A DNA stretch of 47,120 bases from Desulfobacteraceae bacterium RAAP-1 (GTDB taxonomy: Bacteria > Desulfobacterota > Desulfobacteria > Desulfobacterales > Desulfatirhabdiaceae): positions 1-47,120 of the forward strand of contig LKPX01000024.1 in assembly GCA_001443525.1 (NCBI GenBank), written 5' to 3'. Below are positions 8,321-17,988 of this stretch, piece by piece. The translations under genes and the position numbers were made by a program. How positions within the stretch are numbered: position 1 is the stretch's first letter; every line of letters starts with the position of its first letter. The notes beneath the pieces are model-generated. The model saw only the letters and a list, made by a program, of their open reading frames with translations, did no database searches and had not been told where the DNA came from.

Positions 8321-8956
8321 TTATTTTAAAAGTTTGGAAATGACCAGATTTAAGGTTTTATCTGCAATTTTGCATCCGTCGCTCACCAAACGTTCCATTT
8401 CTTCCCGTGCGGCTTTGACAAACCCCTGATCCTTGATGGTGTTGAGGTTGATGATGACATTGAGCTGGCCGGAAATCAGCGCGGCTTTCATAAACGCCAC
8501 ACCGCATCCCACATCGGAAATCGCAAGCATGGTTCCGATCTGCCCCATGCGCTGATGAATTTTGATGCCTTCATACGCCTTGCGCATGATCTCCATAGGC
8601 ACGGAACATGCAACTTTGGAACACTGCTCCATGGTGGCCGCCTTGAATGCGATTTCTTCCGGCGTGTTTTTCGGAAGCCCATAGGCTTTGGACAGGGGTT
8701 CGAAAACTTCCGCATCTTTATCCACCAGCGATTGCAGTTCGGAAATGACTTTGGAACCTTTTTCGATCAACTCCTTGACCTCGGGTTCGACATCCGCATA
8801 CTTCTTTTTGCCGACCGTGAGATTACCCACCATGTTGGAAAGAGCCATACCGATCGCACCGCCCATTGCCGCGGCTCCGCCGCCGCCCGGAACCGGGGCC
8901 TTGGATGCCAGTACCTCGATAAACTCCTTGCAGGATTTGTCTAACATTGATGCCAT
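8321..8956 (-). CDS. fchA: Methenyl-tetrahydrofolate cyclohydrolase (FTCD cyclodeaminase-like)
   Basis: A protein of 211 residues, the normal length of FchA, which is homologous to the cyclodeaminase half of formiminotransferase-cyclodeaminase. Recognisable are the N-terminal PVPGGGGAAAMGGAIG loop, the VGKKKYADVEPE segment and the C-terminal QLNVIINLNTIKD. The enzyme interconverts methenyl- and formyl-tetrahydrofolate in the cytoplasm. It is first in a two-gene leftward operon with the FolD-like gene; the start is ATG at 8956 after GGAGG. The pairing with a FolD variant lacking cyclohydrolase residues makes a separate dehydrogenase and cyclohydrolase team. Formate-tetrahydrofolate ligase is not in the window. 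Confidence 0.9.
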   Translation of the reverse strand: MASMLDKSCKEFIEVLASKAPVPGGGGAAAMGGAIGMALSNMVGNLTVGKKKYADVEPEVKELIEKGSKVISELQSLVDKDAEVFEPLSKAYGLPKNTPEEIAFKAATMEQCSKVACSVPMEIMRKAYEGIKIHQRMGQIGTMLAISDVGCGVAFMKAALISGQLNVIINLNTIKDQGFVKAAREEMERLVSDGCKIADKTLNLVISKLLK

Positions 8957-9094
8957 GTTTCAGTCCTCCACCTTTATGAGTTGTGATTGCGATTTCCGGC
9001 AGTACAGCCGCCGGGGACATATGCCCGATCGGCGGCGTTACCAGCCGGCCGAGCTAAATTATCAATACGACACCATCGATATTTCTATCCGTCA

Positions 9095-12000
9095 TCAGCC
9101 ATTTGGGGACAGATACCGCGCCGTGTGCGACACATCCGTTCTTTCGGCAAGTTCGTGCGGGGCGCCGGCCGCCGTGACGCGGCCTCCGGCCTGTCCGCCT
9201 TCCGGTCCCAGATCGATGATGCAATCAGAAGCCCGAATGATCTCCAGATTGTGTTCGATCACGACCACGGTGTGACCGTGATCCACGAGCGATTGCAGCA
9301 CCTGAATCAGGCGCTCGACATCCGCGGGGTGAAGCCCTGTGGAAGGCTCATCGAGAACGTAAAGGGTGTGGGCGCCGGACGGCTTGACGAGCTGATGCGC
9401 CAGTTTGATGCGCTGGGCTTCGCCGCCGGAAAGGGTGGGGCTGGGCTGCCCCAGCCGCAGATATCCCAGACCGATGCTGCATACCAGAGACAGCGCCCGG
9501 TGAATGCCCGGGACGGCTGCAAAAAATGCGGCGGCCTCGGCGAATGTGAAGTCCAGCACATCGGATATCGTTTTCCCCCGGTAGGTGATGGCCAGGGTTT
9601 CTGCGTTGAAGCGCTTGCCCTGGCAGATCTCGCAGGGAGTATAAACGTCCGGGAGAAAGCTCATCTCGATTTTGTTGTGTCCCTGGCCCTTGCAGCCCGG
9701 GCAGCGGCCGTCTTCGACATTGAACGAGAACCGCCCCGCGGAAAATCCCCGCGCCCTGGCGGCCGGTGTCATGGCGAAAAGCTGACGGATGTCGCTGTAA
9801 AATCCGACGTAAGACGCCGGTACGGAGCGCGGCGTTTTGCCGATCGGGCTATGATCCACTTCCAGGATTCTTCGGACGGTCTCCCATCCGGAAATTCCGG
9901 TGCATACCCCTTCCGGAACGGGATCGCCTTCCAGCCTGGCGCAGACCGCCGGATACAGCGTCTCTTTCACAAGCGTCGATTTTCCGGAACCCGATACCCC
10001 GGTGACCGCGATCAGCGTGTTCAGCGGGAATGCGGCGCTGATGTTTTTCAAATTGTTCGCCGTCGCACCCTCGATGACCATCTGCGGCTGATTTTTGTAG
10101 GGTCTGCGGCGCCCGGCGTCCGGACGGTTTTCCCGGCGCAGATAGCGTCCGGTAACCGATTGCGCCGAGTTTTTTATGAACTCCGGCGATCCGGACGCCA
10201 CCACCTGTCCGCCGTCTTGCCCCGCACCGGGTCCAAGATCGATAACCGTATCCGCCTGCAAAATGGTATCCTCGTCATGTTCGACCACCAGAACTGAATT
10301 GCCCCGATCCCGCAGGGTTTTCAGCGCATCCAGGAGAATCTGGTTGTCTCTGGGATGCAGACCGATGGTGGGTTCATCCAGAATATAGAGGATGCCGGTC
10401 AGGGTGGAGCCAAGCTGCGCCGCGAGCCGAACCCGCTGGGCTTCACCGCCCGAAAGCGTATCCCCGCTTCTTCCCAGCGCCAGATACGAAAGCCCCAACC
10501 GGTTCAGCAGGGCCAGCCGCCCCGTGATTTCGGCGATGACCGGTTCCGCGACGGGTCTGTCGGCATCGCTGAAGGAAAATGCCTGTACGATGCCGCTTAG
10601 CACGTCGGATGTCATCTGCATCAGATCCCATATCGAATATCCGGCGATGGTGACGGACAGCGCCGACGGCTTCAGGCGGCTTCCGTGGCATTGGGGGCAG
10701 CGGCTGCGCCGGCCGTGATCGTCTTCCACTTCCCCCAGTCCGCTGCAAAAGTCGCAGGCGCCGTGTGGACTGTTGAACGAAAAGAGGCGCGGATCCAGCG
10801 GCTCCAGTCCCGTGCGGCAGGTGGGGCAAATTCCCTTCAGACTGAAGATGGTTTCATTTCCGGAGGATTCAATCACGGTGAAAGCGCCGTTTCCTTCCGA
10901 CAACGCCGTATCCAGCAGGGCGTCAAGGAATTCGGGATTCAGTCCGCCCGCCGGCCATCGGCCGGTTTCCAGCTCGATGGTGTGTTCCCGGTAGCGTTCC
11001 AGCGCCATGCCCGGCTTCAGCGCCGTCCAGACACCGTCGATCTTGGCGCGCTGAAGGCCGTTTTTCATGGCTTTGGCCAGAACGTCCTTGTGAAAGCCCT
11101 TTCTGCCGCTCACTTTCGGCGTCAGAACGGCGGCGGATGTCACCGCGAAATGCGCCATGATCTCCGAGAACATGGCATCGCGGGACTGGGCCGCCAGCTT
11201 CCGGCCGCATGTCACGCAGTGGCGTTCTCCGAGCTTGCTGTAAAGAAGCCGCAGAAAATGGTAGATTTCCGTCAGTGTCGCCACCGTGGAACGCCGGCTG
11301 GCGTGGCTGACGCGCTGTTCGATGGCGACGGTGGGCGAAAGCCCGGTGATCCGGTCCACATCCGGTCGTTCGAGAATGGTCATGTACTGACGGACGTAAG
11401 GCGCAAGACTTTCCAAATATCGGCGCTGTCCTTCGGCGAAGAGAACGTCGAAAGCCAGAGACGACTTTCCGGAACCTGACACGCCGGTCATCACCACGAG
11501 CTGATTCCGGGGAATGGAAACGCCGATATTCTTCAGATTGTGCTCCCGCGCGCCGCTGATCTCGATGGTGTCGCCCCAGACCGCCGGCGTTTCAGACAAG
11601 GCGGCTTCACCTGCCGGCGGTAATCCGTCGGCGATGACGGCTGTCTGCGGTCTGTCCATATAAGCCCTGAGATAACGTCCCGTATGGGAATCTTCACGCT
11701 GCGAGAGGGCTTCGGGCGTTCCGGCCGCCACCACCGTTCCGCCGGCGTCTCCGCCCTCCGGCCCCAGGTCGATCACCCAGTCGCTGCACCGGATCACGTC
11801 CAGGTTGTGTTCGATGACCAGCACCGTATGGCCTCGTTCGACCAGGCGCTGCAACACTTCCAGAAGTTTTTCGATATCCTGAAAATGAAGGCCGGTGGTG
11901 GGTTCGTCCATGATGAAGAGTCTGTGGCGACGGGTGGTTTCCTGAAGAAATCGCGATAGTTTCAGCCGCTGCGCCTCGCCGCCCGACAGCGTGTTCAGGG

Positions 12001-14389
12001 GCTGGCCCAGCCTCAGATACCCCAATCCCACATCGGAGAGAAATTTCAGCGGGCCGGTGATTTGCGGATGATTCCGGAATGCGGCCAGCGTTTCGTCCAC
12101 CGTCATGTCAAAGATGTCGGAGATGTTCATGCCGTTGAAACGGATTCCCAGAATTTCGGGCCGAAAGCGTTTGCCGCCGCATGCAGGGCAGGTCACGAAT
12201 ACATCGGAGAGAAACTGCATTTCGATCTTCTCGAAGCCTTCGCCCCTGCAGGTTTCGCAGCGTCCGCCGGATACATTGAACGAAAAGTGTTTTGCGGAAA
12301 AGCCCTTCTCGCGGGCTTCAGGCGCAGCGGCCAGCAGGTTCCGGACGGGTGTCATAACGCCGGTATAGGTCAGGGCGTTGGCCCTCGGGGTGCGACCGAT
12401 CGGCCGCTGATCCACCAGAACGGCTTCCGAAATTTCCTCAAGGCCGATGATGGCGCGATAGGCGCCGGGTTTTTCTCCGGCCTGCCCCTTGATGCGCTGA
12501 ACGGCTCTGTACAAAACGTCCTCCGCCAGCGTCGATTTCCCGGATCCGGAAACGCCGGTGATGCAGGTCATGGCGGCCATCGGAATCCGGACATCCACAT
12601 TTTTGAGGTTGTGGCCGGCTGCGCCCTGAACCTGTATCCAGCGAAAATTCTGCGTGACATCCCGATGCGAAGAAACGGCGATACAGCGTTTTCCGGACAG
12701 AAAATCCGCGGTCGGCGTTCCGGTGATGCGGGCGACCGGGCCATGATACAGAATGCTGCCGCCGTTTTCTCCGGCTCCCGGCCCCAGATCCAGTATCCGG
12801 TCGGACTGACGGATGATTTCCGGGTCGTGTTCCACCAGAACAACGGTGTTGGGAAGATCCCGGAGCCGTTTCAGTATCCGCATCAGGCGGTCGCAGTCTC
12901 TGGGATGCAGCCCAATGCTGGGTTCATCGAGAACATAGAGGGCGTTGACTATGGAAGATCCCAGCGCCGATGCCAGCGCCACCCGCTGCACTTCACCGCC
13001 GGAAAGCGTCCGCGACTGCCGATCCAGGGTCAGATACCCAAGCCCCACATCCTGAAGAAAGTGAAGTCTGGACAGCACGTCGTCATAAACCATCCGGCTG
13101 GCTTCATCCGCGGCGCTTATGTTCAGATCGCTGAAAAAGGTGGTTGCGGCGTCCACATTCAGGGCATAGACGTCCGCGATGGTGCGCCCGGCCAGCCGGT
13201 AGAGCAGGGTCTCGGATTTGAAACGCGCACCGTGGCAGGTCTTGCAGGTGCTGTAGGAACGATAGCGGGACAAAAACACCCGCACCGGCATTTTGTAGGT
13301 GCGGGATTCCAGCCAGTTGAAAAATCCGCGCACGCCGTAATAAGTGTCTGTTCCCTCCAGAATGGCCGTTTGCTGCGTCTCTGAGAGCCGCCGAAAGGGG
13401 ATATCGGCGGGAATATCGTGCTGCCTGCAAAACGCTGTCAGGTCTTGAAACTCAAGCTTTGCGTCCTCTCTGGCTCCCCAGGGCTTGATAGCGCCCTGTT
13501 CTAAAGATTTATCAGCGTCCGGAATCACCAAATCCCAGTCAATATCGATGGTTTTACCAAACCCCCGGCAGGTTTCACATGCGCCGACCGGGCTGTTGAA
13601 GGAAAAAAGATGCGGTTCGGGCGGCGTGTAGGATATCCGGCAATCCGCGCATTCCAGCCCCCGGCTGAAAGACAGTCGCCGACCCGAAGCGATCCATACG
13701 TCGATGCGGCCGCCGCCGAGCTGAAACGCCTGCTCTAAAGAGTCCATGATCCGCGGCTGGTCATCCGCCTTGAACCGGAGGCGATCCACCAGAATGTGAA
13801 GCTGCTGTGGATGCGATTCCGCCGGAAGGTCGGACAGCGGCTCGATGCGCCCCTCCGTCACATGACGGTCAAAGCCCATGCGAATCCAGTCGGCTATGAC
13901 GCCGGAATCAGATGTGAAGGACGCCGGAAAGGTGATCCGGATTTCCACGCCATCCGGAAGGGATTGCAGCATCTCCCAGACATGGCGCGGGGTTTCGGGC
14001 AGCACCGGTTTTCCGCACTGCCGGCAGTGAAGTTGCCCCATACGGGCATAGAGCAGCTTCACATAATCCGTGATTTCGGTCATGGTGCCGACGGTGGAGC
14101 GGGAAGTTCTGACGGGGTCTTTGCGGTCAATGGCGATGGCGGGCGGGATACCCAGAATGGCGTCCGCCCGCGGCCTGTCCATCCGGTCCATGAACTGTCG
14201 GGCGTAGGGTGAGAATGTCTCGACATATCGCCGCTGACCCTCAGCGTAAAGGGTATCAAACGCCAGAGACGATTTTCCGGAACCGCTGACGCCCGTGATG
14301 ACGGTGATCTGATTGAGGGGAATGTCAATATTCAGATTTTTCAGGTTGTGCTGTCTGGCGCCCCTGACAATGATGGATGAAGGTTGCAT
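9095..14389 (-). CDS. uvrA: Double-length UvrA (two UvrA units fused)
   Basis: A single uninterrupted frame of 1764 residues, about twice the usual 940. Unit 1 (about 1-880) and unit 2 (about 930-1764) each contain two ABC ATPase modules. The four Walker A loops (GVSGSGKSS, GVSGSGKST, GVSGSGKSS, GVSGSGKST) lie near residues 35, 611, 970 and 1466. Each unit has paired CxxC zinc modules (CADC/CETC then CETC/CPAC in unit 1; CPTC/CDFC then CPGC/CEIC in unit 2) and LSGGE signatures. UvrA normally works as a dimer that finds bulky DNA lesions and loads UvrB; the fusion would make an obligate pseudo-dimer whose halves can diverge. Fused UvrAs are known, for example in Chlamydia. No uvrB or uvrC is nearby. 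The start ATG has only a weak ribosome site. Confidence 0.95.
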   Translation of the reverse strand: MQPSSIIVRGARQHNLKNLNIDIPLNQITVITGVSGSGKSSLAFDTLYAEGQRRYVETFSPYARQFMDRMDRPRADAILGIPPAIAIDRKDPVRTSRSTVGTMTEITDYVKLLYARMGQLHCRQCGKPVLPETPRHVWEMLQSLPDGVEIRITFPASFTSDSGVIADWIRMGFDRHVTEGRIEPLSDLPAESHPQQLHILVDRLRFKADDQPRIMDSLEQAFQLGGGRIDVWIASGRRLSFSRGLECADCRISYTPPEPHLFSFNSPVGACETCRGFGKTIDIDWDLVIPDADKSLEQGAIKPWGAREDAKLEFQDLTAFCRQHDIPADIPFRRLSETQQTAILEGTDTYYGVRGFFNWLESRTYKMPVRVFLSRYRSYSTCKTCHGARFKSETLLYRLAGRTIADVYALNVDAATTFFSDLNISAADEASRMVYDDVLSRLHFLQDVGLGYLTLDRQSRTLSGGEVQRVALASALGSSIVNALYVLDEPSIGLHPRDCDRLMRILKRLRDLPNTVVLVEHDPEIIRQSDRILDLGPGAGENGGSILYHGPVARITGTPTADFLSGKRCIAVSSHRDVTQNFRWIQVQGAAGHNLKNVDVRIPMAAMTCITGVSGSGKSTLAEDVLYRAVQRIKGQAGEKPGAYRAIIGLEEISEAVLVDQRPIGRTPRANALTYTGVMTPVRNLLAAAPEAREKGFSAKHFSFNVSGGRCETCRGEGFEKIEMQFLSDVFVTCPACGGKRFRPEILGIRFNGMNISDIFDMTVDETLAAFRNHPQITGPLKFLSDVGLGYLRLGQPLNTLSGGEAQRLKLSRFLQETTRRHRLFIMDEPTTGLHFQDIEKLLEVLQRLVERGHTVLVIEHNLDVIRCSDWVIDLGPEGGDAGGTVVAAGTPEALSQREDSHTGRYLRAYMDRPQTAVIADGLPPAGEAALSETPAVWGDTIEISGAREHNLKNIGVSIPRNQLVVMTGVSGSGKSSLAFDVLFAEGQRRYLESLAPYVRQYMTILERPDVDRITGLSPTVAIEQRVSHASRRSTVATLTEIYHFLRLLYSKLGERHCVTCGRKLAAQSRDAMFSEIMAHFAVTSAAVLTPKVSGRKGFHKDVLAKAMKNGLQRAKIDGVWTALKPGMALERYREHTIELETGRWPAGGLNPEFLDALLDTALSEGNGAFTVIESSGNETIFSLKGICPTCRTGLEPLDPRLFSFNSPHGACDFCSGLGEVEDDHGRRSRCPQCHGSRLKPSALSVTIAGYSIWDLMQMTSDVLSGIVQAFSFSDADRPVAEPVIAEITGRLALLNRLGLSYLALGRSGDTLSGGEAQRVRLAAQLGSTLTGILYILDEPTIGLHPRDNQILLDALKTLRDRGNSVLVVEHDEDTILQADTVIDLGPGAGQDGGQVVASGSPEFIKNSAQSVTGRYLRRENRPDAGRRRPYKNQPQMVIEGATANNLKNISAAFPLNTLIAVTGVSGSGKSTLVKETLYPAVCARLEGDPVPEGVCTGISGWETVRRILEVDHSPIGKTPRSVPASYVGFYSDIRQLFAMTPAARARGFSAGRFSFNVEDGRCPGCKGQGHNKIEMSFLPDVYTPCEICQGKRFNAETLAITYRGKTISDVLDFTFAEAAAFFAAVPGIHRALSLVCSIGLGYLRLGQPSPTLSGGEAQRIKLAHQLVKPSGAHTLYVLDEPSTGLHPADVERLIQVLQSLVDHGHTVVVIEHNLEIIRASDCIIDLGPEGGQAGGRVTAAGAPHELAERTDVSHTARYLSPNG

Positions 14390-14797
14390 ATATCAACAAT
14401 ATCAGCTTGCTGGAACTGACATGTCTCCTGGAAGTGGATTTAATCCTGATGGTATATATACCCAGAACTGTCACAAACTGCGTTTTTCATAAACTCCAAC
14501 TCCAGCGGGAGATGCAGATTGTAACTGTTCGAGATACAGCGGAGTACGGTTCTTGGAAAATATCTATAACCTTTTATATTCATTCTGTTTATATGATATA
14601 TAGGAATATATACTAAGCGCCGGAATTATCTTGTCAAGTATTATCATGGAATATATTGTAACATAATGGTGAGGCAGGAAATTCCACTTCAGGTGGCAAG
14701 GGACAAAATATACCATGTGTGATATGGTTTTGTTCATGGTCATAAGAGAAATAGGAACTGTCAGATTAATATCACTCAACAAAAAGGGGAAGGTTAA
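14390..14797. other. AT-rich intergenic region
   Basis: About 400 bases between divergent uvrA and the secreted-protein gene. It is markedly AT-rich, with clustered TATATA-type sequence near 14580-14615. No gene or conserved RNA was recognised; one candidate promoter is listed separately. Confidence 0.5.
14631..14659 (+). promoter_or_regulatory. Candidate sigma-70 promoter before secreted-protein gene
   Basis: TTGTCA (5 of 6), 17 bases, then TATTGT (4 of 6). It would give a leader of about 130 bases. In such AT-rich DNA chance matches are likely. Confidence 0.25.
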
Positions 14798-16318
14798 ATG
14801 AGAAATGGTTTTTATTCAAATTTGGTTTTAGTCTGGTTGTTTGCCATGATATCTTTGGCGGCATTACCCGTACCGGCTACGATCGCTGATGAGACAGATT
14901 CTGCGGCCATCTCATCTTCGAAGATTGATGCCTTCAAAGCCGCTCTCACTGCGTCGGGCTACACGGTCAAGGAGTGGACATACGGAAAAGTCGATGTGGC
15001 AAAACTGGTTTGTCTTAACGCACTGAATTCGGGATACGGCAATAATGCCGGTGGCAGTTATCTCTCCATTACGGATAATACGCAGGGCGTATCGGTAGCA
15101 AGCGAATTCCAGCTTAACCCCAATGACGCCATTGTCCTCATTGGGCATACCCCGCCTCCGGTTGCCTATTTCAGCTATCGCTCATATCTGTTCAAGCGGC
15201 AATATGAGGGAGAATCGGAGCGAAGAACCCTGTTTGCCAGTCTGGGTGATACTGTGAATAATCTCACGATTAAAACGGAGGGAACCGTGTCCGCCAATAC
15301 AGGTGATACTCAGAAGAATAATCTCACGGCTGATGCAGAAAAAACCGCAGCCATCGGCCCCGATCCTTACAACCAGGCTGTATTCATTGTAAGTACTGCA
15401 GATAAGGGGGTAGATGCACAGGTGAGGGCTTTGGCTATGAGTGCTGGGTTTTCACCGGATATTATGAACACAGACGTCATTCCCTCCTCTGTGGTCAAGC
15501 TTGGAAAAGGGAATGATTTTGATTCGTTCGTGTTCCTGAACCGAATAACCTTGCCAGCTTATGGACATACGCAGGAATTAGACGACTATATGCAGAATCC
15601 TGGAATGACTGTGCTTTACCTGAGTCAGTCATCATCAACTACGCCGCTCGACCCTTTTCCGACGCCGTTACTTCGTGTCCGTGGCACAGGGATGACCGAA
15701 GCTGACCTGATGCCCTCCCTTGAAGAGTTGCGAAAGGCTATTATAGATAAATATCCTGGATACAAGGCGACAGAACTCACTACGCAAGTATGGCTCAATG
15801 AGTGGCTGGACGGTATTCAAAGAAAGGCGAATCTCCTTGGCGAAATTCGTGATACAAGCTATCTGCGAACGACAGAAGATTTCCAATTGAAGGATGATCC
15901 TGATGAGTTCCTGATCATTTACGGTGTCAACCACCAGGCTACTGGAAAGGCGACATACTCGAGTTTCGTCGTTTATCAGGAAGACAAGGAACTGGGAGTC
16001 AGTTCGGTCAATAGTCCGGTTTTCACTGGAAGTGCTGCTGGTTATATCCCCAATAATGATAACGCTCCCTATCTCTACGCATGGAAAGCGGCGCGCAATT
16101 GCGGTAATGATACACAATGTCTTAAAATTGCACTGCCCGATTATCTCCAACCCTGTAATAATGTGGATGTGAGCCAGAATCTGTTTGTAGCATTTCGAGC
16201 ATATCTTGAACCTGCGACAGCGGTTGGACCCAGCCCGAGTGAACTTCTTTACGATCGGGTCATTATGTTCAAGAAGTCTTCAACTAAAAATGGACAAACT
16301 CTCATTAAGAAAGATTGA
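14798..16318 (+). CDS. Secreted protein of unknown function
   Basis: A protein of 506 residues that I do not assign to a family. It starts with a good Sec signal peptide: a basic start, a hydrophobic LVLVWLFAMISLAAL core and a probable cleavage after a PVPATIA-type segment, so it should be periplasmic or outside the cell. The mature part has a region from about 190 to 290 with polar, threonine-rich composition and a C-terminal part with four cysteines (NCGNDTQCL, then LQPCNN) that could form disulphides. The ATG follows AAAAAGGGGAAGG. It stands alone between divergent uvrA and a repeat-A copy, and its base composition is more AT-rich than the genes on both sides, so recent transfer is possible. 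No catalytic motif was seen. Confidence 0.75.
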   Translation: MRNGFYSNLVLVWLFAMISLAALPVPATIADETDSAAISSSKIDAFKAALTASGYTVKEWTYGKVDVAKLVCLNALNSGYGNNAGGSYLSITDNTQGVSVASEFQLNPNDAIVLIGHTPPPVAYFSYRSYLFKRQYEGESERRTLFASLGDTVNNLTIKTEGTVSANTGDTQKNNLTADAEKTAAIGPDPYNQAVFIVSTADKGVDAQVRALAMSAGFSPDIMNTDVIPSSVVKLGKGNDFDSFVFLNRITLPAYGHTQELDDYMQNPGMTVLYLSQSSSTTPLDPFPTPLLRVRGTGMTEADLMPSLEELRKAIIDKYPGYKATELTTQVWLNEWLDGIQRKANLLGEIRDTSYLRTTEDFQLKDDPDEFLIIYGVNHQATGKATYSSFVVYQEDKELGVSSVNSPVFTGSAAGYIPNNDNAPYLYAWKAARNCGNDTQCLKIALPDYLQPCNNVDVSQNLFVAFRAYLEPATAVGPSPSELLYDRVIMFKKSSTKNGQTLIKKD

Positions 16319-16337
16319 AAATAGTGCTGCCATCGTT

Positions 16338-16490
16338 GATGCCATCGTAAAAAGTCGATTTTCGGACGGCTTCGTAAAATGTTCGCAGGCAAGGCGTGCA
16401 AATCCGCAAGGAATGAAGCGTACTTGTCGTACGCTGCAATGACGAAGGATGCGGCACAACGCAACGTGCGGACTTTTTACGAAGTCGCCA
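16338..16490 (-). repeat. Dispersed repeat family A, copy 2 (complete, inverted)
   Basis: A 153-bp element in the opposite orientation to the copy at 4922. Both ends are present (GATGCCATCGTAAAAAGTCG at the left, GACTTTTTACGAAGTCGCC at the right), and the inner part is about 85-90% similar by eye. It sits in the gap before the metal-efflux operon. Confidence 0.85.
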
Positions 16491-16570
16491 TTATCGTCGG
16501 TAGTTTTACACAAAATCAGCAAAACGATCAAGCTCGCGCTCTGCCGGCTCTGGATTAAATGATGACTGTA

Positions 16571-16599
16571 TTGACACGGAACATTATTTAAATTATGAA
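16571..16599 (+). promoter_or_regulatory. Candidate sigma-70 promoter of RND efflux operon
   Basis: TTGACA (perfect), exactly 17 bases, then TATGAA (4 of 6). Transcription would begin near 16606. That leaves almost no leader before the ATG at 16612 and favours the in-frame GTG at 16636 as the real start of the first gene. No CueR-type long-spacer promoter or copper box was seen. Confidence 0.5.
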
Positions 16600-16611
16600 T
16601 CAGAATCAATC

Positions 16612-17988
16612 ATGAATTCCAGAAAGGCTTTTCTTGTGCTCAATTCTCATATAAAAAATACTATCCGGACGCTGCTTCTTGTCATGATGGGTGTGGTGCT
16701 TTTCAGGGGAGCGGCGGCGGCGGAAAGCGGCATGTCAGACATGGATGCCCGGATTGCCCAATCGTCTTCCCTGGCGGATATCCTGGATTATGCTTATCAA
16801 TCAAATCCTTCCATAAAAGCGGCAAAGGCGTCGTGGCGCGGCGCCATCGAAAAATACCGCGTGGAAACCGGATATCCGGATCCTCAGTTGAGTACGGTTT
16901 ACTGGCCGCTGGACCCATCTCGAACCTGGAGCAACAGACGCTTTGACGTGTCGCTGACGCAGACCATCCCCTATCCGGGAAAGCTGGGAGCCGCTGGAAG
17001 GGTTGCCGAAGCGGAATCTCAGATCGCCCGGCTGAAACTGGACAAAACGGCGCGGGATGTTGCCGTCAAAGTCCGGAAATCCTATTACGAGCTGCTGTAT
17101 ATCCGCGAAGCCATGCGGATAGCCGAACAGAACCGTCAGGCGCTGGATCATTTGCAGCAAATCGCCGAAACCGCATACGCCGGCAACCGGGTGGCGCTCT
17201 ACGATGTTCTTAAAGCCAAATCCCAGGCCGGACAGGTTCAATATGACGGCATGCTGCTTCAGGAGCTGGAACAAACCGAGATCACCCGTCTGAATGCGCT
17301 GCTGAATCGCCCCCCGGACGCAGCGATCGGGAAAATAGAGGATCCTCCGATGTCACCGCTGGTCTTTGACCTCAAGGCGATTTATCAGATGACAGAAACG
17401 CACCGCGAAGAAATTCAGGAGGCGGAAGCGGATGTAGAAAAGTCTCACGCCGAAGCAGATGTGGCTAAGTTCCAGAACCGGCCGGAATTTATGGTGGGAT
17501 TTACATACGAATACAACGCGCCGAACCCTCCGGGAACGCCTTCCGATAACATGTACGGCATTCAGTTCGGCATGACACTGCCAATATGGCCAGAGAAAAA
17601 TGCGGGCCGGCGGGAAGCCGCACAAGCCGGTATAGACAAGGCGTCGGCAACGCTCAAAGACCGGATCAATGAAGCTCGAGCCTTGATCCGGGAAACGTAT
17701 TTCCGGCTGAAAAATGCGCAGCGACTGGTATCGCTTTACCGCGATCAACTGCTGCCTCAGGCGACCAAAGCCATGGAAACCGCCGAAACCTGGAATCGTG
17801 AAAACCAGGGCAGTTTCGCCGATTATGTGGAAACTGAATCGGTGTGGTACAATTTTCAACTGGCGCTGGCCAGGGCCAGAGCGGATTACGGGAAATATCT
17901 GGCGACACTGGAAGGGCTGGCCGGCGTTCCGCTGACCGGTTCAGCAGCATCGGCGCCGAAGACGCCGTCACCGGGAGAAAAGCCATGA
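16612..17988 (+). CDS. TolC-family outer-membrane efflux protein 1
   Basis: A protein of up to 458 residues of the outer membrane factor family: signal peptide (LLLVMMGVVLF then RGAAAA), the repeated SNPSIKAAKASWRGA start of the first helical hairpin, FDVSLTQTIPYPGKL, and the second repeat from about residue 230 with QFGMTLPIWPEKN. TolC proteins form trimeric channels that carry substrate from the periplasm to outside. The GTG at 16636, after AGAAAGG, may be the true start, because the promoter lies so close to the first ATG. It is the first gene of a four-gene operon and overlaps the next by ATGA. Having two such proteins in one efflux operon is unusual. Confidence 0.88.
   Translation: MNSRKAFLVLNSHIKNTIRTLLLVMMGVVLFRGAAAAESGMSDMDARIAQSSSLADILDYAYQSNPSIKAAKASWRGAIEKYRVETGYPDPQLSTVYWPLDPSRTWSNRRFDVSLTQTIPYPGKLGAAGRVAEAESQIARLKLDKTARDVAVKVRKSYYELLYIREAMRIAEQNRQALDHLQQIAETAYAGNRVALYDVLKAKSQAGQVQYDGMLLQELEQTEITRLNALLNRPPDAAIGKIEDPPMSPLVFDLKAIYQMTETHREEIQEAEADVEKSHAEADVAKFQNRPEFMVGFTYEYNAPNPPGTPSDNMYGIQFGMTLPIWPEKNAGRREAAQAGIDKASATLKDRINEARALIRETYFRLKNAQRLVSLYRDQLLPQATKAMETAETWNRENQGSFADYVETESVWYNFQLALARARADYGKYLATLEGLAGVPLTGSAASAPKTPSPGEKP

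Noticed and set aside
8987-10297. Long antisense open frame (436 codons) opposite uvrA
   Set aside because: It is the GC-rich shadow of uvrA codons; no recognisable domain, and uvrA motifs are perfect on the other strand.
12062-13384. Second long antisense open frame (440 codons) opposite uvrA
   Set aside because: Same reason; composition follows the complementary coding strand.
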